From assembly GCA_021816545.1 (NCBI GenBank), contig JAKAXP010000059.1, forward strand, positions 1 through 11,555: a stretch of DNA of 11,555 nucleotides, read 5' to 3'. The stretch comes from Bacteroidota bacterium. GTDB lineage: Bacteria > Bacteroidota > Bacteroidia > Bacteroidales > VadinHA17. Shown here one piece after another: positions 1-7,230 of the stretch. Numbering within the stretch: position 1 is the stretch's first letter; each line of letters begins with the position of its first letter. The translations under genes and the position numbers were made by a program. Below the pieces are notes generated by a model that did not search any database, was not told the DNA's origin, and saw only the letters and a list, made by a program, of their open reading frames with translations.

Positions 1-102
1 TCCGATCTGCTTGTAACTGACCTTCTCCTGGCAGACCGGAAGAACAATCTTATGAGGCGGATAGGAATCATTGGAAAGGACCCTAAACAGGAAAGGATAT
101 GA
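1..102 (+). CDS. batB: 3' end of probable BatB (VWA-domain Bat protein), partial
   Basis: An open frame enters from the left edge and ends at a TGA at 100-102, giving 33 residues. They begin with a hydrophobic stretch (LLVTDLLLA) followed by a basic, polar tail (DRKNNLMRR). Many BatB proteins end this way, with a last membrane helix and a short cytoplasmic tail. The stop overlaps the batC start by four bases (ATGA), as expected for the gene before batC in Bacteroidota Bat operons. The VWA/MIDAS domain would lie outside the window, so the identity rests on position and the tail only. Another membrane protein of the same operon is the alternative. Confidence 0.65.
   Translation, partial: SDLLVTDLLLADRKNNLMRRIGIIGKDPKQERI
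89..96 (+). promoter_or_regulatory. Ribosome binding site of batC
   Basis: AGGAAAGG lies just before the ATG at 99; its AGGA core leaves a six-base spacer. It falls inside the end of the upstream frame, so batC probably uses both its own site and coupling through the ATGA overlap. Confidence 0.6.
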
Positions 103-836
103 GAGGTAAGGCAACAGCATTCAGGATCCTGTTTGCCGTCATCTGCACGGCAATCCTGTCTCCTTCGCTTTTCGGGCAGGAGGAGAGGGAGTTTATCAGG
201 AAAGGAAACAGGCTATATAAGAAGAGTGAGTTTGCCGGCAGTGAAGGGATGTACCGCCGCGCACAGGATGACGGCAAGTCTTCAGGCGATGCGGTTTTCA
301 ATCTCGGCAATTCACTGTACAAACAAAAGAGGTTCGGCGAGGCTTCGGGTGAATTCATCCGTTCGGCGCAGGCCGCCGAAGGAGATTCCCTGAAACAGGC
401 CGAAGGCTTTTATAACCTCGGAAACTCGCTTCTTAAAGAACAGAAATTTGGTGAAAGCATTGATGCCTATATCAACTCACTGAAGCTCAATCCGGACAAT
501 GTGCAGGCAAAATACAACCTCGCATATGCACAGGATCAATTAAAGAAACAGGAACAGGAGCAACAGCAACAGAAGCAGGATCAGCAGAACCAGGATAAAC
601 AGCAGGATAAGAACAAGGATAACCAGGAAGACAATAAGAACCAGGATCAGAAGGATGATCAGCAGCAGCAGGACCAGAACAAGGACCAGCAGCAACAGCA
701 ACAGCAGTCTGCAATGAGCCGTGATGATGCAAAGCGTCTGCTTGACGCCCTTGCTGCCAGTGAGAAGCAGACACAGGAGAAGGTGCAGCGTGACAAGGCT
801 GCCGGTGCAAGAGTGAGGGTGATTAAAAACTGGTAA
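99..836 (+). CDS. batC: BatC, periplasmic TPR protein of the Bat aerotolerance operon
   Basis: This 245-residue protein has a signal peptide (about residues 1-26, hydrophobic core from 9 to 25, likely cut before Gln27). Three TPR-like helical repeats follow, at roughly 30-60, 64-97 and 101-134; the second and third show the pattern NLGNSLxK and the third ends in LKLNPDNVQAKYNLA. Residues 149-203 are almost only Gln, Asp, Asn, Lys and Glu. A short charged helix then leads to a C-terminal Lys-Asn-Trp. TPR plus a Gln-rich tail between batB and batD is the usual BatC layout. It probably acts in the periplasm as a scaffold for the Bat membrane proteins. The family is linked to oxygen or envelope stress tolerance, but its molecular role is not established. 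Identification is firm from domain order and context. Confidence 0.9.
   Translation: MRGKATAFRILFAVICTAILSPSLFGQEEREFIRKGNRLYKKSEFAGSEGMYRRAQDDGKSSGDAVFNLGNSLYKQKRFGEASGEFIRSAQAAEGDSLKQAEGFYNLGNSLLKEQKFGESIDAYINSLKLNPDNVQAKYNLAYAQDQLKKQEQEQQQQKQDQQNQDKQQDKNKDNQEDNKNQDQKDDQQQQDQNKDQQQQQQQSAMSRDDAKRLLDALAASEKQTQEKVQRDKAAGARVRVIKNW
543..707 (+). repeat. Low-complexity Gln/Asp/Asn/Lys codon tract inside batC
   Basis: The coding strand consists nearly only of CAG/CAA, GAT/GAC, AAG/AAA, AAC/AAT and GAA/GAG codons, so T is rare except in GAT and AAT. Irregular CAG-like units recur, with pure runs near 661-671 and 688-707. It encodes the disordered, highly charged tail after the TPRs. Length variation between strains by slippage would be expected. 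Confidence 0.85.
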
Positions 837-843
837 TTTTGCA

Positions 844-2661
844 ATGATGAAAAGAAACATAGCGGTTTTTGCATTCCTTCTTGCAGCCCTTCTGGCGTCA
901 GCCCAGGAGGTTACACTCACTGTGGATGCCCCGGAAAGCGCCGCAGCAGGGGAACGGTTCAGGATCATCTATACCGTCAACTCAACCGACGGGCAGTTCA
1001 CCCCGCCTAAATTCGACGCCTCGTTCAGCGTCCAGGGCCCCCAGCAATCCACCAGCCGCAACGTTCAGTGGGTCAACGGCGACGTAAAAACAATATCATC
1101 AACAACTCTTATTTATTACGTGGTTGCCGGCACACCGGGAAACTATACAATTCCTTCGGCGCAATTCGAAACAAAAAAAGTAACTGTCAGCTCACAGGAG
1201 AAGCAGATTGTCATTACCGCCGGCGGCTCCTCACAGGGAGTGGCAGGCCGGCAGCAGGGACAGTCGGTTAATGCAGGCGACTCACCCTCGTCGGGTACCG
1301 ATGTTTCCATGAAGATACTCCTCAATGACCGGGAGGTTTATGCCGGAGAGCCTGTCACAGGAACACTGAAGCTGTATACTCGCATAAACCTGTCAGGCAT
1401 ACAGGAACTCAAATATCCTGATTTCAAAGGCTTTCTGAAGGAAGATATCGAGACCCCGCCTCTGCGAAGTCTCGAAACAGAGATGATTGACGGTGTACAG
1501 TACGGGACCGGAGTCATCCAGCGTTTCGTGCTTTACCCCCAGATCTCCGGTGATCTTCGAATTGATCCGGCTGAGATGACTGTCCTGGTACAGGAACGGG
1601 CAGGTGCCCGCGATCCCTTTTTTGATGACCCCTTCTTCGACAGCTTCTTCTCATCGGTTTCAACTGTTCCCAGGAAGATTGCCACACAGCCGGTGACTGT
1701 GAAGGTGAAGGCTTTGCCGGAACCCAGACCTGCCGATTTCCATGGGGCTGTCGGATCATTCAGCCTGGAATCAGCTATCTCAGGCAATGATGCAAAACTT
1801 AATGATGCTCTCACACTTACCGTAACCCTCAGGGGCTCAGGAAACCTGAACCTGGCAGGAGAGCCGGCAATCAGTTTCCCCCAGGGAATCGAAAAATATG
1901 ATCCAAAGGTTACTGTGAAGAGTACCGGTACTGCCTCCGGCAGCAAGGTATTCGAATACCTGCTGATACCAAGGAACACTGGCACTTTTGATATCCCGCC
2001 CGTTTCATATTCGGTCTTTGACCCGAAGCAGCAGAAGTACGTGACACTAAGGGCTGAAGGATATACAGTCAATGTCACCGGGACGCCGGGAGAAGACCAG
2101 GGTGCAGCGCCGTTATATACTCCGGGCGAGGATGTAAAATACATCGGACAGGATATCAGGTTCATCAGGAATGGCAATGCGGAGCTTTCATCTGTAGAAG
2201 TTCCGCTGGTGTCACGGATGCACTACTGGCTCTGGTTTGCACTTGCACTCATCCTGGCAGCAGTAGTCCTGCTCCTGAGGCGGGAACAGATAAGGCGAAA
2301 TGCAGACATAGCCGGACTCCGGAACCGCAAGGCTGCCAGGAATGCCCGAAGCCGCCTGGCGAAGGCAAACGCACTGCTGAAGGGAGGTAAAAAGGAAGAA
2401 GTCAATGCAGAGGTCGCCAGGGCCCTGTGGGGTTACCTGGGCGACAAACTACGCATACCACAGTCGGAGATCACCAGGGAAAAATGCTATGCTGCCCTGA
2501 GGGAAAGAAAGACTGGTGAGGAATTCATAACTGAACTTGACAGGATACTGACTGCCACCGAATACTCGCAGTATGCACCGGTCTCGGAAGGGGAGAGTCC
2601 TGCCGCCCTTTGCAGCCGGGCAGCAGCGCTGATCGGAAAACTTGATGACACACTTGATTAA
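844..2661 (+). CDS. batD: BatD, membrane-anchored oxygen-tolerance protein
   Basis: This is a 605-residue protein with a signal peptide (about 1-20, cut after ASA). A long beta-rich periplasmic part follows, resembling tandem immunoglobulin-like units (about 22-127, 152-290 and 300-412). One membrane helix sits at about 461-478, followed by basic residues and a helical cytoplasmic end (about 490-605). The aromatic-acidic stretch DPFFDDPFFDSFF at 257-269 is typical of BatD proteins. Length and layout fit the BatD/oxygen-tolerance family. It starts seven bases after the batC stop with no clear Shine-Dalgarno site. An ATG one codon later (847) is an equally possible start. It probably forms an envelope complex with the other Bat proteins; no enzymatic activity is apparent. 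Confidence 0.92.
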   Translation: MMKRNIAVFAFLLAALLASAQEVTLTVDAPESAAAGERFRIIYTVNSTDGQFTPPKFDASFSVQGPQQSTSRNVQWVNGDVKTISSTTLIYYVVAGTPGNYTIPSAQFETKKVTVSSQEKQIVITAGGSSQGVAGRQQGQSVNAGDSPSSGTDVSMKILLNDREVYAGEPVTGTLKLYTRINLSGIQELKYPDFKGFLKEDIETPPLRSLETEMIDGVQYGTGVIQRFVLYPQISGDLRIDPAEMTVLVQERAGARDPFFDDPFFDSFFSSVSTVPRKIATQPVTVKVKALPEPRPADFHGAVGSFSLESAISGNDAKLNDALTLTVTLRGSGNLNLAGEPAISFPQGIEKYDPKVTVKSTGTASGSKVFEYLLIPRNTGTFDIPPVSYSVFDPKQQKYVTLRAEGYTVNVTGTPGEDQGAAPLYTPGEDVKYIGQDIRFIRNGNAELSSVEVPLVSRMHYWLWFALALILAAVVLLLRREQIRRNADIAGLRNRKAARNARSRLAKANALLKGGKKEEVNAEVARALWGYLGDKLRIPQSEITREKCYAALRERKTGEEFITELDRILTATEYSQYAPVSEGESPAALCSRAAALIGKLDDTLD

Positions 2662-2663
2662 AC

Positions 2664-2670
2664 AAGGGAG
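2664..2670 (+). promoter_or_regulatory. Ribosome binding site of batE
   Basis: AAGGGAG lies in the 12-base gap between the batD stop and the batE ATG at 2674. The spacer is short (three bases), but this is one of the clearer Shine-Dalgarno-like sites in the window. Confidence 0.5.
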
Positions 2671-2673
2671 AAG

Positions 2674-3432
2674 ATGCGCAGGATATTACTGATTCATATC
2701 ATATTGCTTGCCGGTATTGCCCGGCTTGCGGGGCAGACCCCTGAGGAGAGATACTCCAGGGCAGGAGAACTGTACGGCTCCGGCGACTACTCCGGTGCCG
2801 CAGCCATATACAGGCAGCTATGGGAGGAAGGATACAGGAGCGGGGACCTTTTATACAACACGGGAAATGCCTTCTTCAAATCGGGCGACAATGCCTCGGC
2901 AATACTTTTTTATGAGAGGGCAAAGCTTCTGGCTCCTGCAGATGAAGATATAGATTACAACCTGCAGATAGCCAGGAGCCGGATTACCGACAGGTTTGAG
3001 ACCGTCCCCCAGCTCTTCTTCGTTAGATGGTTTGATTTCCTGTCATTGCTGGCTTCGACAAATGCATGGGCTGTGGCTGCGTTCCTTATGTTTGCGGCTT
3101 CACTGCTGCTGGCACTGGTGTTCCTTACAAAGGCCAGGGCCCGCGGAAGGCTGCTTTCATTCTGGCTATCACTTGCATCACTTATCCTTGCCATACTGAT
3201 GGTCTCACTTGCTGTCCGGAATAACTCACTGGTAAATCATAACCGAAGGGCGGTCATCACATGCAGTATAGTAACGGGGCGCAGTGCTCCGGGGGAGACG
3301 GGCAATGAGCTGTTCGTACTTCACTCGGGTACCACAGTAACAGTGGAACAGGAACTCGGCGAATACCGCGAAGTCAGGCTCCCTGACGGCAACAAGGGAT
3401 GGATCGGCTCATCGTGCATGGAAAAGATTTAA
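2674..3432 (+). CDS. batE: BatE, TPR and SH3-like membrane protein of the Bat operon
   Basis: The 252-residue protein starts with a signal peptide (about 1-20, ending LAGQ). TPR-type repeats follow at about 24-105, including YNTGNAFFKSGD and AILFYERAKLLAP. Two membrane helices lie at about 131-152 and 160-181. The C-terminal domain (about 192-250) looks like a bacterial SH3 domain and ends with the typical pattern GNKGWIGSS. TPR, two helices and SH3 in this order directly after batD is the standard BatE layout. The TPR part should be periplasmic, as should the SH3 part after two membrane crossings. It may bind partner proteins or wall material. It is probably the last gene of the Bat operon, although no convincing terminator follows. 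Confidence 0.9.
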   Translation: MRRILLIHIILLAGIARLAGQTPEERYSRAGELYGSGDYSGAAAIYRQLWEEGYRSGDLLYNTGNAFFKSGDNASAILFYERAKLLAPADEDIDYNLQIARSRITDRFETVPQLFFVRWFDFLSLLASTNAWAVAAFLMFAASLLLALVFLTKARARGRLLSFWLSLASLILAILMVSLAVRNNSLVNHNRRAVITCSIVTGRSAPGETGNELFVLHSGTTVTVEQELGEYREVRLPDGNKGWIGSSCMEKI

Positions 3433-3482
3433 CCCGTTTCCACATTTTTCTTAACTTTCTGCCGGAATCAATTTGTCCGGGA

Positions 3483-3902
3483 ATGAAAGGAAAAGTTACT
3501 GCAATTTTACTCGTTACAGTTCTGCTGCTGACGGGCTGCAAAAAACGCAGCATGACAGCCGAGGGTCCTACTGACGTGCGGATCAGCAACCTGACAGGCC
3601 AGACGATTGAGGATGTAACTGTTACCACAACGGATGATCCGGCCTATGCAATCAGGGTACATAATTTCGGCACCGTCGCTTCAGGGGCTGTTACTGACTA
3701 TTTCAGGTTCGACATTGCATATACGGAGGCTGACATCACATTGAAAATAGGCGGAGTGATCTGGTCCACGCCTCCCACACAGTTTGATTATCTGACTTAT
3801 ATTGGCCCTGACAGGATCACGTACCGGCTGACAATAGCAGATCCAGTAAACCGGGTACTGGATATTGAAACCGTTATAGAGGAGCCTATCGATGACCTTT
3901 AA
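3483..3902 (+). CDS. Small lipoprotein of unknown function
   Basis: I do not recognise a family. The 139-residue product begins with a clear lipoprotein signal, a basic start (MKGK) and a hydrophobic core ending in the lipobox LTGC with Cys19, so it should be lipid-anchored in the envelope. The mature part of about 120 residues alternates polar and beta-branched residues (for example DVRISNL, DVTVTTTDD, YRLTIAD). This suggests a small beta-sandwich. The same frame is open back to an ATG at 3399 inside batE, but that start would put 28 residues in front of the signal peptide, so 3483 is preferred. No strong Shine-Dalgarno site is seen. It lies 50 bases after batE and overlaps the next lipoprotein gene by 11 bases, so those two are probably expressed together. 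Confidence 0.75.
   Translation: MKGKVTAILLVTVLLLTGCKKRSMTAEGPTDVRISNLTGQTIEDVTVTTTDDPAYAIRVHNFGTVASGAVTDYFRFDIAYTEADITLKIGGVIWSTPPTQFDYLTYIGPDRITYRLTIADPVNRVLDIETVIEEPIDDL
3878..3884 (+). promoter_or_regulatory. Shine-Dalgarno site that decides the start of the TIG/propeller lipoprotein
   Basis: AGAGGAG lies inside the last codons of the upstream lipoprotein gene with a seven-base spacer to the ATG at 3892. It is among the best ribosome binding sites in the window and favours 3892 over the in-frame ATG at 3922, which has no such site. Confidence 0.6.
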
Positions 3903-5166
3903 ACAAAAACAGTTCCCATCTATGAATCCTTTCCGATTTCCGGCATTACTTTTTTTCGTGATCATTGTCACCGGCTGTGAAAAAGCACCATCTCCCCCCG
4001 TGATTTCTGGTATGAATCCATTAACCGGAGGCTATGGAACCGAAGTAGTTATTACCGGCAAAAATTTCGAAGCTGATGCGACAGGTAATATTGTAACTGT
4101 CAATGGCGTAGAGGCTGAAGTAGTAAATGCCAGGGAAACCTCCCTGACAATAATTATACCAGTCCTTACGGAAGGAGAATGGCCGGTAAAAGTAAAAACT
4201 GAGATTGGCGAGGCGACTGCTGGGATGTTTAATTACCAGTACAGCATATATGTAGCCGGTAATGAATTTAACTCTTCAGGATCAAATGTTGCGAAATACT
4301 GGAAAAACGGCTCGGGGATTATTCTGGATGACGGTACGAATACCCATCTCACTTCCATTGCCGTTTCGGATTCTGACGTATGTGTGGCAGGAACTTTATA
4401 TACAGATATTGTCAGAGGCAGATTCTGGATGAACAATGTGCCCGGCTCCCTCACAACGACATCCGGATCCGCGGCCTATGATATTCTGATTGATGGATCG
4501 GATATGTATGTTGCAGGCTCTGAAGCTTACGGGAGTACTGATATTGCCAAATACTGGAAAAACGGAACACCTGTCTCACTGACTGATCCTTCTCTGACAA
4601 ATGGCGCCTGCGCCTATTCTCTTTTCAAAAACGGAGAAGACTTTTATGTCGCCGGACTTGTGGTGGGGACAACCGGATTAAATCCGGTTGCCACTTACTG
4701 GAAGAATGACAATCCTGTTTACCTTACTGACCGGACAAGATCTTCCAGGGCCCAGGATATTTATGTTTCCGGGAATGACGTCTATGTTTGCGGGTATGAA
4801 AGGAACTCCTCCGGCTTCAATGTGGCAAAATACTGGAAGAACGGAACACCCGTTGACCTGTCTGACGGGCAGTCAAGAGCGTGGGCCTACTCGATTACAG
4901 TAAGCGGGACGGATGTATATATAGTAGGAAATGACGGTTATGGTGCCCGTTGCTGGAAAAACGGAGTGGCAGTCCAGGTTGAGTGCAATCCGGCTCTCAC
5001 TACTTTCAACTCGGTTTTCATAGCCGGAAATGACGTTTTCATTGCCGGTTCGGAACAACCTGATGAGCTTAGTCCTGCCCATGCCTATTACTGGAGAAAT
5101 GGCGCCAGGGTCAGCCTCACTGATGGCAATAGACTCTCGGTTGCCAGTGCAATCTTTGTAAGATAG
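3892..5166 (+). CDS. Lipoprotein with IPT/TIG domain and predicted seven-bladed beta-propeller
   Basis: This 424-residue protein has a lipoprotein signal with lipobox VTGC at Cys29 (Cys19 if it starts at the ATG at 3922). An IPT/TIG immunoglobulin-like domain spans about 34-116; it shows the typical opening PPVISGMNPLTGGYGTEVVI and the strand motif ITGKNF. Residues 118-424 are seven repeats of 40-46 residues, starting at 118, 162, 204, 250, 296, 341 and 381. The consensus is DVYVAG, a variable loop, KYWKNGTPVxLTD, then a polar loop and SIxVSG. Seven such units suggest a closed propeller at the cell surface or in the periplasm. I see no catalytic signature. TIG and propeller combinations often bind glycans or proteins, but that is inference. 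The gene overlaps the preceding lipoprotein gene by 11 bases. Confidence 0.85.
   Translation: MTFKQKQFPSMNPFRFPALLFFVIIVTGCEKAPSPPVISGMNPLTGGYGTEVVITGKNFEADATGNIVTVNGVEAEVVNARETSLTIIIPVLTEGEWPVKVKTEIGEATAGMFNYQYSIYVAGNEFNSSGSNVAKYWKNGSGIILDDGTNTHLTSIAVSDSDVCVAGTLYTDIVRGRFWMNNVPGSLTTTSGSAAYDILIDGSDMYVAGSEAYGSTDIAKYWKNGTPVSLTDPSLTNGACAYSLFKNGEDFYVAGLVVGTTGLNPVATYWKNDNPVYLTDRTRSSRAQDIYVSGNDVYVCGYERNSSGFNVAKYWKNGTPVDLSDGQSRAWAYSITVSGTDVYIVGNDGYGARCWKNGVAVQVECNPALTTFNSVFIAGNDVFIAGSEQPDELSPAHAYYWRNGARVSLTDGNRLSVASAIFVR
4243..5163 (+). repeat. Seven tandem propeller-blade repeats (YWKNG repeats)
   Basis: Seven units of 44, 42, 46, 46, 45, 40 and 44 codons run without a gap to the end of the gene. 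The core AAATACTGGAAAAACGG is identical at 4294-4310 and 4549-4565 and has one change at 4828-4844. Units 1 and 5 also share NSSGxNVAKYWKNG in protein. Units 2 and 6 are the most diverged (FWMNN and CWKNG cores). Confidence 0.8.
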
Positions 5167-5202
5167 CCTGCAGGCAATGAATTGTTTAACAAGCCAATCC
5201 TG

Positions 5203-7230
5203 ATGAAAGAGTTTGTCACAGTCTGCCCGAGGAACTGTTACAGCACCTGCTCTTTCAGGGTCTTTACCGAAGAGGGGAGGGTGAAACGGATTCTTCCTTA
5301 TGAGGGAAACCTGGCGACCCCGGAGGGACCGTGCATAAAAGGTCTGTCATACCTGGAAAGGGAGTATTCTTCGGAACGGATCATATACCCTTTGCAGCGG
5401 CAGCCTGACGGCTCATTCTCCCGCATCTCAATGGACCTGGCCCTGGATATCATAGCTGCCAGACTGGCGGAGGCCAGAGAAAAGCGAGGCCCCCATTCAG
5501 TACTGTTCTATAAGGGCAGCGGCTATTCCGGGCTGAGCAATGATATTTCAGGTAACTTCTGGAGACTGTTTGGCGGAGCCACCACTACATACGGAAACCT
5601 TTGCTGGCCTGCAGGACTCGAAGCCGTCAGGCTGACCATGGGAGAGGTGAAACATAACCTGCCATGGGATCTTGCCAATGCATCAATTATCATTCTCTGG
5701 GGTAAAAACTCTGCCGAGACCAACGTCCAGGAAATGATCCACATTGAAAAGGCAAGGCAGAACGGGGCAAAGGTGGTTGTAATTGACCCCAGGCGCACTC
5801 TTACAGCTGACAAGGCAGACATACTCATCAGGCCGAAGCCCGGTACCGATGCCGCCCTGGCACTTGCAATGGCGAAGGTGATAATTGACCGCGGTCTTAC
5901 AGACAATGAATTCATAAGCAAGCATGTTTCGGGATTTGAACAATTTGCATCATCACTTCATATAACACCTGACAAAGCCCAGGAAATCACCGGTGTACCT
6001 GCAACAGCGATTGTTGATCTTGCCGTGATGGCGGCCGGTGCCGGGCGTCTTACCGTAGTGGCCGGATACGGGTTGCAACGGTATACAAATGGCGGACAGA
6101 CAATAAGGTCAATCCTTTCCATCCCGGTCATTACCGGCATGATTGGCAAACCGGGATGCGGATTCAATTTCGCCAACCTGCAGAGCTATATATTCGATGA
6201 TATAAAGGAACCGCTAAGTTATTATCCTGACAGGGAGGCGGATAAACCTTTCCGGCGTGCCATATCCATGGCAAGATTCGGTCCCGACTTCTTTGCACTG
6301 AAGGAGCCGGCAATTAAAGTTGCCTGGATAGAACGGGGGAACCCCGTAATCCAGCTTCCCGGAAGCGGAGAAGTGAAAAAAGCATTGGAATCAATACCTT
6401 TCAAGGTGGTTGTTGAGCAGTTTATGACTGACACAGCCGCTATCGCAGACATCATCCTCCCTGCAAAGGGGATCTTTGAACAGGCTGATGTGGTAGGGTC
6501 ATACTGGAATCCCTATGCCCAGTACAAGCCAAAGGTCACCGACCTGCCGGGTGAGGTTCTTCCTGAAAATGAAATCTACCGGCGCCTGGCAGAGAGGCTG
6601 AAGCTTCCCGCCGGTAAGGAAAATGGCATACCGGCCCCCGAAGATTATGATGACTGGCTTACTGAAAGGATCAGCCACACCCCAGGCTTCGTCCGTGAGG
6701 AGCTTTTTCAGAAGCCTGTCATTCCGGAACAAAATGAGCATCCTGCCTATGCGGGCATGAAGTTTGCAACCCCATCCGGCCGGATCGAACTATGGTCAGA
6801 CAGGGCGGTAAAACTGTGGGGAGTCGATCCTCTTCCATCGTATGAGCCCCCTGAAGACTTCGGGGAATCACATCTTCCGTTCAGGCTGATGACACCCAAC
6901 ATTGCATCAAGGATTCATTCACAGTTTGGCAACCTGGAAGTAATCAAAAGTGTTATTGATGAGCCGGTGTGGGAGATCTCCGTCACGGACGCCAGGAAAC
7001 TCGGTCTCCGGAGTGGCGACAATATCAGGATCTTCAACTCCCGTGGCGATGTGACAGGCAGAGTGAAGGTCACCGCCAGGGTAAAAAGTGGCAGCCTGGT
7101 GTTCCCGAACGGCATCTGGCTTGGCGAGGGAGGAGGAGTGAACCGGCTGATTGCACCCTGTGAGACTGATATGGGCCATGGAGCGGCATTTCACAACACG
7201 AGGGCTGACATTGAAAAGCTTGTGCAATGA
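5203..7230 (+). CDS. Molybdopterin oxidoreductase, DMSO reductase family catalytic subunit, no Tat signal
   Basis: This 675-residue catalytic subunit should hold a bis-MGD molybdenum (or tungsten) centre and one [4Fe-4S] cluster. The cluster motif is C8-x3-C12-x3-C16-x27-C44. Family landmarks follow: GNLCWPAG with Cys134 as candidate metal ligand, WGKNSAETN near 167, IDPRRT near 194, GTDAALALAMA near 214, and TPSGRIEL near 524 leading into the C-terminal dinucleotide-binding domain. No twin-arginine signal precedes the cluster, so it should work on the cytoplasmic side. The next gene encodes its electron-transfer and membrane subunits, with a four-base overlap. The start is uncertain: the frame extends to a TTG at 5182 (seven more residues), and neither start has a clear ribosome binding site; I chose the ATG. 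The substrate cannot be read from sequence; polysulfide, thiosulfate, S-oxides and N-oxides are options. Confidence 0.88.
   Translation: MKEFVTVCPRNCYSTCSFRVFTEEGRVKRILPYEGNLATPEGPCIKGLSYLEREYSSERIIYPLQRQPDGSFSRISMDLALDIIAARLAEAREKRGPHSVLFYKGSGYSGLSNDISGNFWRLFGGATTTYGNLCWPAGLEAVRLTMGEVKHNLPWDLANASIIILWGKNSAETNVQEMIHIEKARQNGAKVVVIDPRRTLTADKADILIRPKPGTDAALALAMAKVIIDRGLTDNEFISKHVSGFEQFASSLHITPDKAQEITGVPATAIVDLAVMAAGAGRLTVVAGYGLQRYTNGGQTIRSILSIPVITGMIGKPGCGFNFANLQSYIFDDIKEPLSYYPDREADKPFRRAISMARFGPDFFALKEPAIKVAWIERGNPVIQLPGSGEVKKALESIPFKVVVEQFMTDTAAIADIILPAKGIFEQADVVGSYWNPYAQYKPKVTDLPGEVLPENEIYRRLAERLKLPAGKENGIPAPEDYDDWLTERISHTPGFVREELFQKPVIPEQNEHPAYAGMKFATPSGRIELWSDRAVKLWGVDPLPSYEPPEDFGESHLPFRLMTPNIASRIHSQFGNLEVIKSVIDEPVWEISVTDARKLGLRSGDNIRIFNSRGDVTGRVKVTARVKSGSLVFPNGIWLGEGGGVNRLIAPCETDMGHGAAFHNTRADIEKLVQ

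Noticed and set aside
543..707. Possible CRISPR or tandem-repeat array
   Set aside because: The units are irregular codons of a coding tract, with no constant repeat and no spacers.
540..968. A - strand open frame with a very long Leu/Val/Ile run, like a membrane protein
   Set aside because: It is the antisense reading of the Gln/Asp/Lys codons of batC (CTG, CTT and ATC as complements of CAG, AAG and GAT). BatC and BatD on the + strand explain the region fully.
3462..3480. Hairpin after batE (CCGGA, nine-base loop, TCCGG) as a terminator
   Set aside because: The stem is only five base pairs, the loop is long, and no T-run follows. It may form weakly near the next start, but I cannot support a terminator.
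3399..3482. N-terminal extension of the small lipoprotein into batE
   Set aside because: It would place 28 non-signal residues ahead of a clear lipoprotein signal and overlap batE by 34 bases; the ATG at 3483 fits better.
5167..5174. CCTGCAGG palindrome between the propeller gene and the molybdoenzyme gene
   Set aside because: Eight bases with no loop and no T-run; a chance palindrome is the simplest reading.
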